From Nocardioides sp. WS12 (GTDB lineage: Bacteria; Actinomycetota; Actinomycetes; Propionibacteriales; Nocardioidaceae), in the NCBI RefSeq assembly GCF_014108865.1, contig NZ_CP053928.1, forward strand, positions 2,790,001 to 2,854,000: a stretch of DNA of 64,000 bases, read 5' to 3'. Each line of letters begins with the position of its first letter. The first letter of the stretch is position 1. The notes under the pieces are model-generated. The model made no database searches and had not been told where the DNA came from. It was given only the letters and a program-made list of their open reading frames with translations. Position numbers and translations under genes: made by a program. Below are positions 1 through 7,160 of this stretch, one piece after another.

Positions 1-23
1 CATCGCCCCTGCATCCTGCTCCC

Positions 24-29
24 TACGAT
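24..29 (+). promoter_or_regulatory. -10 element of hemH (leaderless)
   Basis: TACGAT sits exactly six bases upstream of the GTG start at 36, so transcription should begin at or next to the start codon. The -35 region is at the window edge. Confidence 0.55.
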
Positions 30-35
30 GGGGGC

Positions 36-1148
36 GTGCCGAATCCGGAGCCCGACGTCCAGCGCCCGACCGATCCGTACGACGCAGTGCTGCTGGTGTC
101 CTTCGGCGGACCCGAGCAACCGGAGGACGTCGTCCCGTTCCTCGAGAACGTCACCCGTGGCCGCGGCATCCCGCGCGAACGACTCGAGGTCGTCGGCCAG
201 CACTACTTCGGCTTCGGCGGGAAATCGCCGATCAACGACCAGAACAAGGCGCTGATCGCCGCCCTCGAGGCCGACTTCGCCGAACACGGGATCGACCTGC
301 CGGTCTACTGGGGCAACCGCAACTGGGCGCCCTACCTCGGCGACACGGTCGCGCAGATGGCGTCCGACGGGGTGCAGCGAGCGCTCTGCGTCCTCACCTC
401 CGCCTACTCGTCGTGGTCCAGTTGTCGGCAGTACCGCGACAACATCGCGGCCGCCATCGAGGCAGTGCCGGACGGTCTCACCGCACCGCGGCTCGACAAG
501 GTGCGGGCCTACTACAACCACCCGGGCTTTGTGCAGGCGACTGTCGACGGGATCCTGGCCTCCCTGGCCGACCTGCCCGCGGAGGTCCGCGACGGAGCGC
601 GGCTACTCTTCGTGACCCACTCGATCCCGCTGTCCATGAATGACAACAGCGGTCCGGGAGGACAGGGCGCGTACACGGCCCAGCACCTCGACGTCGCCGC
701 GGTCGTCGCGCAGCTCGTCGCGGAGAGCACCGGGGTCCGGCACGACCACGAGCTGGTCTACTGCTCCCGCTCGGGCTCCCCGCACACGCCGTGGCTGGAG
801 CCCGACGTCAACGACCGGCTCGAGGAGCTGGCAGGCGGGCCCGACACCCCGTCTTCTGTCGTGCTCATCCCCGTCGGCTTCGTCTCGGACCACATGGAGG
901 TCGTCTACGACCTCGACACCGAGGCTCTCGCCACGGCAGAGAAGCTCGGCATCGCTGCCCGGCGCTCCCCGTCGGCCGGCACCCACCCTGCCTTCGTGAG
1001 CGCCCTGCGCGACCTGGTCCTCGAGCGAGCCGCCGCCGAACGAGGAGCCGACGTCACTCGCGCCTGTGTCGGCACCCGGGGACCGGTGGCGGACGTCTGC
1101 CCCGTGGACTGCTGCCTCGCGGCCCCGGCACCGGCCGGGCGGCCGTGA
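36..1148 (+). CDS. hemH: Ferrochelatase (actinobacterial coproporphyrin type)
   Basis: This 370-residue protein inserts ferrous iron into a porphyrin; in actinobacteria the substrate is normally coproporphyrin III (CpfC). The N-terminal LLVSFGGPE motif, the catalytic His in FVTHSIP (about residue 195) and the Glu in DHMEVVYD (about 288) are visible. Cys130 in SSWSSC and a C-terminal cysteine cluster (CVGT...CPVDCC) fit the [2Fe-2S] ligands of actinobacterial ferrochelatases. The GTG start lies six bases after a TACGAT -10 box (24-29), which indicates a leaderless message. The next gene overlaps its stop by four bases. Confidence 0.95.
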   Translation: MPNPEPDVQRPTDPYDAVLLVSFGGPEQPEDVVPFLENVTRGRGIPRERLEVVGQHYFGFGGKSPINDQNKALIAALEADFAEHGIDLPVYWGNRNWAPYLGDTVAQMASDGVQRALCVLTSAYSSWSSCRQYRDNIAAAIEAVPDGLTAPRLDKVRAYYNHPGFVQATVDGILASLADLPAEVRDGARLLFVTHSIPLSMNDNSGPGGQGAYTAQHLDVAAVVAQLVAESTGVRHDHELVYCSRSGSPHTPWLEPDVNDRLEELAGGPDTPSSVVLIPVGFVSDHMEVVYDLDTEALATAEKLGIAARRSPSAGTHPAFVSALRDLVLERAAAERGADVTRACVGTRGPVADVCPVDCCLAAPAPAGRP

Positions 1149-1936
1149 GCTCCGCCGAGGAGCTCCTCGAGCTCGCGTTGTCCGTCGGCCACCAGGCCGC
1201 CGCCCTCGTGCGTGACCACGCGACCCGCAAGGTCGAGGTCGCCGCGACCAAGACGAGCGACATCGACGTGGTCACCGCAGCCGACCGGGCCACCGAGGAA
1301 CTGATCCGCCGGCTCATCCACCACGCCCGACCCGATGACGCCTTCCTCGGTGAGGAGGGCGATGACCTCGCGGGCACCTCGGGCGTGCGGTGGATCGTCG
1401 ATCCGATCGACGGCACCGTGAACTTCCTCTACGGCATCCCGGAGTACGCCGTCTCCATCGCCGCCGAGGTCGACGGGGAGGTCGTCGCTGGCGTCGTCAT
1501 CGACGTTGCCAAGGAAGTGGTCTATACCGGCCACGTCGGGGGAGTCGCGGCGCGCAACGGGGTGCCGGTCGTCGTACGACCTCCGGCACTGCTGGCACAT
1601 CGCCTGATCGCCACCGGGTTCAACTACACGCGTCCGGTCCGCGAGATCCAGGCAGCTGCAGCGGCCCGTCTGCTGCCCGAAGTACGTGACATCCGACGCA
1701 CCGGTTCCTGTGCGCTGGACCTCTGCCGGGTCGCCGAAGGAGCGCTCGACGGGTACGTCGAGGAGGGCGTCCACGCGTGGGATCACGCCGCCGGCGGACT
1801 GATCGCCCGGCTCGCCGGAGCAGAGACCCTGGTGACCGTGGGAGCCGCCGGAACCGAGGCCATGGTGTGTGGCCCTCGTCACGGGTTCAGGGAGTTGCTG
1901 GTGGCCGTACGATCGGCGGGGTTCCTTCGGGAATAG
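1145..1936 (+). CDS. suhB: Inositol monophosphatase family protein (SuhB-like)
   Basis: A 263-residue Mg-dependent phosphatase that would hydrolyse inositol-1-phosphate or a related sugar phosphate. It has the family metal-binding signatures GEEGDD (about residue 69), WIVDPIDGT (82-90) and WDHAAGG (about 212). The GTG start overlaps the hemH stop in GTGA, so the two genes are co-transcribed. Its place near DUF4193 and dut matches Rv2701c suhB in mycobacteria. The true substrate (inositol phosphate, histidinol phosphate or another) cannot be told from sequence alone. Confidence 0.9.
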   Translation: MSSAEELLELALSVGHQAAALVRDHATRKVEVAATKTSDIDVVTAADRATEELIRRLIHHARPDDAFLGEEGDDLAGTSGVRWIVDPIDGTVNFLYGIPEYAVSIAAEVDGEVVAGVVIDVAKEVVYTGHVGGVAARNGVPVVVRPPALLAHRLIATGFNYTRPVREIQAAAAARLLPEVRDIRRTGSCALDLCRVAEGALDGYVEEGVHAWDHAAGGLIARLAGAETLVTVGAAGTEAMVCGPRHGFRELLVAVRSAGFLRE

Positions 1937-2071
1937 TCAGCAGCAATTGGCTGTTCTGGCGACTCGCATCCACCCGGGTATCGCAAACCGATCCCGATGG
2001 TGCACAATCTGCCGCGCTGCACCGCACGACCAGTGCGGAAGCCGGCCAGTCAAGGGGAGAGGGGATCCGTC

Positions 2072-2362
2072 ATGGCGACTGACTACGACGCACCACGCAA
2101 GAACGAGGACGAACAGTCCGAAGAGAGCATCGAGGAGCTCAAGGCTCGCCGCCACGACAAGAACTCCGGCAAGGTCGACGAGGACGAGACCGAGGCCGCC
2201 GAATCATTCGAGCTGCCCGGTGCTGACCTGTCGCACGAAGAGCTCGCTGTCGAGGTCAAGCCCAAGCAGGATGACGAGTTCACCTGCATGAACTGCTTCC
2301 TCGTGCACCACCGCAGCCAGCTGGCTGACGCAAAGAAGATGATCTGCCGCGATTGCGCCTGA
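2072..2362 (+). CDS. DUF4193 family zinc-ribbon protein
   Basis: A 96-residue acidic protein of the actinobacterial DUF4193 family (Rv2699c-like). The first two thirds are charged and probably disordered. The C-terminus carries CMNC and CRDC, a likely four-cysteine zinc site. The ATG at 2072 is preceded by a GGGGAGAGGGG ribosome-binding site, so longer in-frame starts upstream are not needed. Function is unknown; its position next to suhB and dut is conserved in actinobacteria. Confidence 0.85.
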   Translation: MATDYDAPRKNEDEQSEESIEELKARRHDKNSGKVDEDETEAAESFELPGADLSHEELAVEVKPKQDDEFTCMNCFLVHHRSQLADAKKMICRDCA

Positions 2363-2406
2363 TGGCGTAGGGCAATCCGTCGGGGCCGCCGCGTCGAATC
2401 ATCGAC

Positions 2407-2637
2407 GTGAGCGATCCCGACACCCTGTTCGCAAGCAGCAGCGTGCCCCGGCATCTGGTCCGGGGCGCGGTCGGCCTACCGATGATGGTGGCGGCCTTCG
2501 TGTTGATCCCGTGGGTCGGGCCGTGGGCGTTGCTCCTCGTGCTGCCCAGCGCCTTCCTGCTGCGCGGTTGCCCGACCTGCTGGGCGCTGGGCCTGGCGCA
2601 GACCTGCGCCGTCCGTCGAGGTTCGATCAGGCCTTGA
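2407..2637 (+). CDS. Small membrane protein, DUF2892-like
   Basis: A 76-residue protein with a basic N-terminus, two hydrophobic segments (about residues 20-50) and the motif RGCPTCWALGL, which resembles the CP-x-y-x-x-G signature of the YgaP-type DUF2892 membrane domain. Start is GTG. Its end overlaps the end of the convergent DUF4235 gene by 11 bases. The family assignment is tentative. Confidence 0.6.
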   Translation: MSDPDTLFASSSVPRHLVRGAVGLPMMVAAFVLIPWVGPWALLLVLPSAFLLRGCPTCWALGLAQTCAVRRGSIRP

Positions 2638-2926
2638 CGTCGGCATCCTTCTGGAGCGGCTTGGGCAGGTGGCCGGTCGACCGGGCGTAGTAGCCGGCGG
2701 CGCGGCGCTGGGCGAGCATCTTCGCCAGGGCGACGAACGTCCCGCTCGCGGCGGCCCAGGCAACTGCTTCCCAGACGTTGACGTCCGGGTCGGCCGGATT
2801 GGCCGGCGGGTTCTTGCCGGTCGCAGCCTTCCAGCCGGTGTCGAGTCCCTTCTTCGCCACTGCCGCCGCACCGAGTGCGGAGACGAGCGAGAACGTCGAC
2901 CAGATCTTCGAGCTGTCCTTTGCCAT
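2627..2926 (-). CDS. DUF4235 family membrane protein
   Basis: A 99-residue protein starting MAKDSSKIW, with two hydrophobic stretches (about residues 10-30 and 50-70) and the conserved VAWAAASGT segment of DUF4235, a small actinobacterial membrane family of unknown role. It starts nine bases downstream of the DUF3093 stop, so both are probably one transcript. Confidence 0.8.
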   Translation of the reverse strand: MAKDSSKIWSTFSLVSALGAAAVAKKGLDTGWKAATGKNPPANPADPDVNVWEAVAWAAASGTFVALAKMLAQRRAAGYYARSTGHLPKPLQKDADVKA

Positions 2927-2935
2927 GCCGCGAGC

Positions 2936-3406
2936 CTACTGGCCCGAGCGGGCCAATGAGTTGAGGGCACCAGCGAGCGCCTTCGGGTGGCGCGAGCTCA
3001 CGAGCCAGTACGGCGCCGGGTCGGCCGGATCGGTGATCTCCACCTTGACCGAGCGCTTCAGGTACGGGCGCAGCAGCAGATAGGCCCGGGCATCGGCGTC
3101 CCGACCGGACACCCGGCGGGTCTCCTCGGCGTCCAGCGGCTCCGCGGCCCCGATGTACGTCGCCTCGATCCGGGCCCGGCCCGCGCGGAACGAGCCCTCA
3201 CCCACGACGAGCCGCGCGTCGCCGTACCAGAACAGGCAGACGGCGAGCAGGCCCAGCGCGACGCCCGTGATGATCCAGGGAGCGGGGCCGGGAACGGCCA
3301 CGACCACGGTCAGCCACAGGGTGGCGACCAGCATCGTGCCCTGCGCCCACCAGCGCAGCGGCACGCGCAGCCGCTCGTGGTACGCCCTCGGGGCTGTCTC
3401 GCTCAC
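2936..3406 (-). CDS. DUF3093 family membrane protein
   Basis: A 156-residue actinobacterial DUF3093 protein (Rv2698-like). It begins with YHERL and a double hydrophobic segment around residues 20-60, followed by a soluble domain ending SRHPKALAGAL. The GTG start at 3406 was chosen because longer readings run into the divergent dut gene. An AATCAT -10-like hexamer lies seven bases upstream. Function is unknown; divergent pairing with dut is conserved. Confidence 0.8.
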   Translation of the reverse strand: MSETAPRAYHERLRVPLRWWAQGTMLVATLWLTVVVAVPGPAPWIITGVALGLLAVCLFWYGDARLVVGEGSFRAGRARIEATYIGAAEPLDAEETRRVSGRDADARAYLLLRPYLKRSVKVEITDPADPAPYWLVSSRHPKALAGALNSLARSGQ

Positions 3407-3445
3407 GCCGAGGATGATTCCATCCGGGTGCGGGCACTCGATCGT

Positions 3446-3451
3446 TAGGGT
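3446..3451 (+). promoter_or_regulatory. -10 element of dut (leaderless)
   Basis: TAGGGT lies six bases before the dut GTG start, so the message is probably leaderless. It shares the short divergent region 3407-3457 with the DUF3093 promoter. Confidence 0.5.
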
Positions 3452-3457
3452 CTCCCC

Positions 3458-3919
3458 GTGCCCCATGACGACACCGACCTCGTGATCGCGGTCCAGCAAC
3501 TCGATCCCGACCTGCCGCTGCCCGGCTACGCCCACCCCGGCGACGCCGGCGCCGACCTGTTGTCGACCGTCGACGTGACCCTCGCACCGGGGGAGCGCGC
3601 CCTGGTCCCGACCGGGATCGCGATCGCGTTGCCCGACGGTTTCGTCGCGCTGGTGCACCCGCGTTCGGGTCTGGCCGCGCGCCACGGACTGTCGATCGTG
3701 AACACCCCGGGCACCGTCGACGCGGGCTACCGCGGCGAGATCAAGGTGCTCCTGATCAACCACGACCTGGTCGACACCATCGTTCTCAAGCGTGGTGACC
3801 GAATCGCCCAACTGGTCATCCAGCGCTTCGAGCGAGCGCGATTCCAGGCAGTTGATGCCCTTCCCGACAGCGTTCGTGGGAGCGGAGGCTACGGTTCTAC
3901 TGGAGGGTTCGGTGCGTAA
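3458..3919 (+). CDS. dut: Deoxyuridine 5'-triphosphate nucleotidohydrolase
   Basis: A 153-residue homotrimeric dUTPase that hydrolyses dUTP to dUMP and pyrophosphate, keeping uracil out of DNA and feeding dTMP synthesis. All five family motifs are present in order: AGADL, PRSGLA, the catalytic-Asp motif [23 protein letters not shown], and the C-terminal Gly-rich arm [11 protein letters not shown]. Length is normal. The GTG start is supported by the -10 box six bases upstream. The DUF3710 gene follows after 54 bases. Confidence 0.97.
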   Translation: MPHDDTDLVIAVQQLDPDLPLPGYAHPGDAGADLLSTVDVTLAPGERALVPTGIAIALPDGFVALVHPRSGLAARHGLSIVNTPGTVDAGYRGEIKVLLINHDLVDTIVLKRGDRIAQLVIQRFERARFQAVDALPDSVRGSGGYGSTGGFGA

Positions 3920-3973
3920 GACCCGCCGGTCGAACGCACGGTCCATTCCGGTGGACCCGAAGAGGAGGACACA

Positions 3974-4618
3974 GTGAGGTTGCGGCGCAAGGATGCCGAC
4001 GCGATCGCCGACGAGGCGACCGCTGACGACTCATCCGTCGAGACGACGGAAGAGAACGAGGCTGCAGGCCCCTACGACGTCGACGAACTGCCCGAGGACG
4101 GGGTGGACAGGCTGGACCTGGGCGCCCTGCTCGTGGCGCCGCTGGCCGACCGTGAGGTGCGGGTCCAGGTCGACGAGAAGTCCGGCGCGGTCCGTGCCGT
4201 TCTGCTCGCCACCGATTCCGGTGCGCTGGAGTTGCGTGCCTTCGCTGCCCCCCGCAACGGCGACCTCTGGAGTGAGATCCGCCCCCAGATCGCTGCCGAC
4301 ACCGCGCGCCGTGGTGGCACGGCCACCGAGCGCGAGGGCCGTTTCGGCACCGAGCTCGTGTGCGAGGTCAAGATGACCCGCGCCGACGGCGCTGCCGGCA
4401 CCCAGACCTCTCGCGTCATCGGCGTCAACGGCCCGCGGTGGCTGCTGCGCGCGACGCTTCTCGGCGACCCCGCCCGCACACCCGACGAGGCCGCTGACTG
4501 GGAGTCCGCGATCGCCCAGGTCGCCGTGCGCCGTGGTGCGCACGCCATGCCCGTCGGTGAGCAACTCCCGCTGACGCTGCCCGAGGGTGCGCAGCCGAAG
4601 GCTGTCCCCGCGAGCTGA
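3974..4618 (+). CDS. DUF3710 family protein
   Basis: A 214-residue protein of the actinobacterial DUF3710 family (Rv2696c-like). The first 45 residues are highly acidic (runs of DD and EE), followed by the conserved GPYDVDELPEDG start of the domain and the NGPRWLLRATLLG core. It lies between dut and an OB-fold gene, as in mycobacteria, with 11 bases to the next start. No catalytic motif is seen; the function is unknown. Confidence 0.85.
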   Translation: MRLRRKDADAIADEATADDSSVETTEENEAAGPYDVDELPEDGVDRLDLGALLVAPLADREVRVQVDEKSGAVRAVLLATDSGALELRAFAAPRNGDLWSEIRPQIAADTARRGGTATEREGRFGTELVCEVKMTRADGAAGTQTSRVIGVNGPRWLLRATLLGDPARTPDEAADWESAIAQVAVRRGAHAMPVGEQLPLTLPEGAQPKAVPAS

Positions 4619-4629
4619 GGACGACTCCC

Positions 4630-4992
4630 GTGGGCACCAACAAGAGCCGGTTGCGCCGGACGATCAGCAAGTGGGCGAACCCCGAAGAGGCCGACGCCCG
4701 CGACCTGCGCAAGACCTACACCGGCGACGGGGTGGTCTGCATCGGTGACGCCCCGGACCGGGAGAAGGTGCGACTGCGCGGCACGTTGCGCACCGTCACG
4801 CTCCGACCGCGTGGTGGCGTGCCCGCCCTCGAGGCCGAGTTGTACGACGGCACGGGCACCGTGACCGTGATCTGGCTGGGTCGACGCCGGATCGCCGGCA
4901 TCGGCCCGGGCCGCGGCCTGGAGGTCTCCGGACGCGTCAGCACCCAGGACGGCGCCCGCATCCTCTACAACCCGCGCTACGAGTTGCTGTGA
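4630..4992 (+). CDS. OB-fold nucleic acid binding protein
   Basis: A 120-residue protein (Rv2694c-like) with a single OB-fold (about residues 40-115), including VRLRGTLRTV, a central DGTGTVTVIWLGRR strand pair and the end NPRYELL. Such domains bind single-stranded DNA or RNA; the ligand here is unknown. Its stop overlaps the start of the DUF3159 gene, so the two are translationally coupled. Confidence 0.85.
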   Translation: MGTNKSRLRRTISKWANPEEADARDLRKTYTGDGVVCIGDAPDREKVRLRGTLRTVTLRPRGGVPALEAELYDGTGTVTVIWLGRRRIAGIGPGRGLEVSGRVSTQDGARILYNPRYELL

Positions 4993-5720
4993 GCGCCGTA
5001 CCCGACCACCTCGGGGTGGACACGGTCGAAGCGCTGGTGCGCCGCCAGTTGGCTGCCGCGTTGGGTGGCCGGCGTGGCCTGATCGAGGCGGCCGTTCCGG
5101 GCATCGTGTTCACCGTCCTGTGGCTGACGACCAAGGAACTCCAGTGGGCGCTGATCGCGAGCCTCGTTGTCGCCGGTGCGGCACTGCTGGCGCGGATCGT
5201 GCAGCGCAGCAGTCCCCAGTACGTCCTGAACGCGATCTTCGGCATCGGCATCGGCTGGGTCTTCGTTCGCCTGGCAGAGAACTCCGGTGGCTCGGAGTCC
5301 GACCAGGCGCTGGCGTTCTTCCTGCCCGGGATCCTGATCAGCCTCGGCTACACCGTCGTGCTCGGCGCGAGCTGTCTGGCGGGCTGGCCAATGCTGGGCT
5401 TCATGCTCGGCAGCGTCACCGGCGATGCGACGGCGTGGCACAAGGACAAGCAGATCGTGAAGCTGTGCAACCGGCTCACCTGGGTGATGTTGCTGCCGGG
5501 CGCGTTCGGCGTCCTGCTGCAGGGCCCGGTGTGGTTGCTGGGCCGCAACGGCACGATCGACGCCGACCACGCCGTCGTGGCGATCCTGGTGCTGCGCACC
5601 GGGCTCGGCTGGGTGCTCCGGATCGGCTCGTGGTCGGCCATGATCTGGCTGCTGGCGCGCAATGCGACGCCGCTGGAGCAGGCTTCGGAGCCTGCCGCGG
5701 ACGCCAAGGTCGTCGAGTAG
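4989..5720 (+). CDS. DUF3159 family multi-pass membrane protein
   Basis: A 243-residue integral membrane protein (Rv2693c-like) with about five or six hydrophobic helices and the conserved opening VRRQLAAALGGRRGLIEA before the first helix. The GTG start overlaps the preceding stop in GTGA. It closes the dut-DUF3710-OB-DUF3159 transcript and ends just before a REP-like element. No function is established. Confidence 0.85.
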   Translation: MSAVPDHLGVDTVEALVRRQLAAALGGRRGLIEAAVPGIVFTVLWLTTKELQWALIASLVVAGAALLARIVQRSSPQYVLNAIFGIGIGWVFVRLAENSGGSESDQALAFFLPGILISLGYTVVLGASCLAGWPMLGFMLGSVTGDATAWHKDKQIVKLCNRLTWVMLLPGAFGVLLQGPVWLLGRNGTIDADHAVVAILVLRTGLGWVLRIGSWSAMIWLLARNATPLEQASEPAADAKVVE

Positions 5721-5725
5721 CTGCC

Positions 5726-5762
5726 GGTGGTTGAGGTGCGAGCGCAGCGAGCCTCGAAACCC
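5726..5762. repeat. REP-like imperfect inverted repeat between convergent genes
   Basis: The element has GGTTGAGGTGCGAGC and, after GCA, GCGAGCCTCGAAACC. The two arms are imperfect inverses (GGTT-GAGG versus CCTC-AAACC, GCGAGC versus its partner). It fills the gap between the stops of the DUF3159 and TrkA genes and could act as a bidirectional terminator. Sequences of this kind recur in Nocardioides-type genomes by my recollection; only one copy is in this window. Confidence 0.5.
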
Positions 5763-6436
5763 TACTTCGCCGGGTGCGCCGACGGCGCGAGCATCCGCTC
5801 GAGCTCGTCCTCGGCCTCGGCGGGAACCACGAACAGCAGTTCGTCGCCTGCCTCCACCGGCTGCTCGGGAGCCGGCACGTAGACCTGTCCGTCGCGCAGG
5901 ATGGTGACCAGGGCGCAGTTGTCCGGCAGCGGGATCAGACCCGCGGCCTTGCCGACGTACGGCGAATCGGACGGCAGTGTCATCTCGACCAGGTTGGCGT
6001 TGCCCTGGCGGAAGGTGAACAGCCGGACCAGGTCGCCGACCGTCACGGCTTCCTCGACGAGCGCGGTGATGATGCGCGGGGTCGACACGTTGACGTCGAC
6101 GCCCCAGGCCTCGGTGAAGAGCCACTCGTTGTTCGGGTGGTTCACCCGACCGACCGTGCGGGGCACGCCGAACTCGGCCTTGGCCAGCAGCGAGGTGACC
6201 AGGTTGGCCTTGTCGTCGCCCGTCGCGGCGATGACGACGTCGCACTTGTCGAGGCGCGCCTCCTCGAGCGAGGACAGCTCGCACGAGTCGGCCAGCAGCC
6301 ACTCCGCGTCCGGTACGCGTTCGGGCCGGATGGAGCTCGGCGACTTGTCGATGAGCAGCACCTCGTGACCGTTCTCGATCAACTCGCGCGCGATCGAACG
6401 ACCGACGGCACCTGCACCTGCGATGGCGACCCTCAT
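5762..6436 (-). CDS. trkA: TrkA-type RCK potassium uptake regulator (CeoC-like)
   Basis: A 224-residue protein with an N-terminal Rossmann NAD-binding RCK_N domain (MRVAIAGAGAVGRSIA, then the acidic LLIDKSP strand end) and a C-terminal TrkA-C domain (about residues 140-220). Such proteins gate potassium transporters in response to nucleotides. The ATG at 6436 follows the first TrkA gene by 14 bases, so the two form an operon. The pair corresponds to mycobacterial ceoB/ceoC (Rv2691/Rv2692). Confidence 0.9.
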   Translation of the reverse strand: MRVAIAGAGAVGRSIARELIENGHEVLLIDKSPSSIRPERVPDAEWLLADSCELSSLEEARLDKCDVVIAATGDDKANLVTSLLAKAEFGVPRTVGRVNHPNNEWLFTEAWGVDVNVSTPRIITALVEEAVTVGDLVRLFTFRQGNANLVEMTLPSDSPYVGKAAGLIPLPDNCALVTILRDGQVYVPAPEQPVEAGDELLFVVPAEAEDELERMLAPSAHPAK

Positions 6437-6450
6437 GGTGTCTGTTCTCC

Positions 6451-7116
6451 CTAGCCTTCGTGCTCGGGGCCGCGGCTGAGCACGTCGTAAGCGTGTTGTG
6501 CGTTGTCTTCGCGGGTGACCAGGTGGAGCATGTCGCCCTCCTGGATGACGCTCTCGCGGTCGGGGAGCATGCCCTCGCCGAGCCGGTCGATCCACGCGAC
6601 GCGGCAGCGGCCCTGCTCCTGGAGCTGGCCGACGCGCGCGCCGACCCAGACCTCGGTCACGGGGATGTGGTCGACCCGGACGGTGCCCGAGGGGTCACGG
6701 AAGTCCGGTTCGGCGCCGACCGGAAGGATCCGGCGCAGCACCTGGTCGGCCGTCCACTTGACCGTGGCGACCGTCGTGATGCCGAGCCGCTGGTAGACCT
6801 CGGCGCGGCCGGGGTCGTAGATCCGGGCAACGACCTGCTGGATTCCGAAGGTCTCGCGGGCAACGCGCGCCGCGATGATGTTGGAGTTGTCGCCGCTGGA
6901 CACCGCGGCGAACGCGTCGGCGCGGCGGATACCGGCCTTCTCCAACACTTCCTGGTCGAACCCGATGCCGGGGATCTTGTCGCCATTGAACCCGGGCCCG
7001 AGGCGTCGGAACGCGTCAGGCTCGGTGTCGATGATCGACACCGTGTGGTTTCTGTCCTCGAGGCTGCGCGCCAATGTCGAGCCGACGCGGCCACATCCCA
7101 TGATCACGACGTGCAC
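6451..7116 (-). CDS. trkA: TrkA-type RCK potassium uptake regulator (CeoB-like)
   Basis: A 221-residue RCK protein starting VHVVIMGCGRVGSTLA, with the NAD-binding glycine motif and the acidic residue at SIIDTEPDA. A C-terminal TrkA-C domain follows (about residues 130-215). The GTG at 7116 is preferred over longer readings because a TAGCGT -10 box lies seven bases upstream. It is the first gene of the TrkA pair and is divergent from an APC permease, a layout shared with mycobacteria. Confidence 0.9.
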   Translation of the reverse strand: MHVVIMGCGRVGSTLARSLEDRNHTVSIIDTEPDAFRRLGPGFNGDKIPGIGFDQEVLEKAGIRRADAFAAVSSGDNSNIIAARVARETFGIQQVVARIYDPGRAEVYQRLGITTVATVKWTADQVLRRILPVGAEPDFRDPSGTVRVDHIPVTEVWVGARVGQLQEQGRCRVAWIDRLGEGMLPDRESVIQEGDMLHLVTREDNAQHAYDVLSRGPEHEG

Positions 7117-7123
7117 GGTGAGC

Positions 7124-7129
7124 ACGCTA
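7124..7129 (-). promoter_or_regulatory. -10 element of the TrkA operon (leaderless)
   Basis: On the minus strand this reads TAGCGT, seven bases upstream of the GTG start at 7116. It lies back to back with the APC permease promoter at 7147-7152. Confidence 0.5.
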
Positions 7130-7146
7130 TAGCACCGGGCATGCCC

Positions 7147-7152
7147 TACGGT
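7147..7152 (+). promoter_or_regulatory. -10 element of the APC permease
   Basis: TACGGT lies eight bases before the GTG at 7161, supporting that codon as the start rather than the TTG at 7152, which overlaps the box. Confidence 0.45.
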
Positions 7153-7160
7153 TGTCGATC

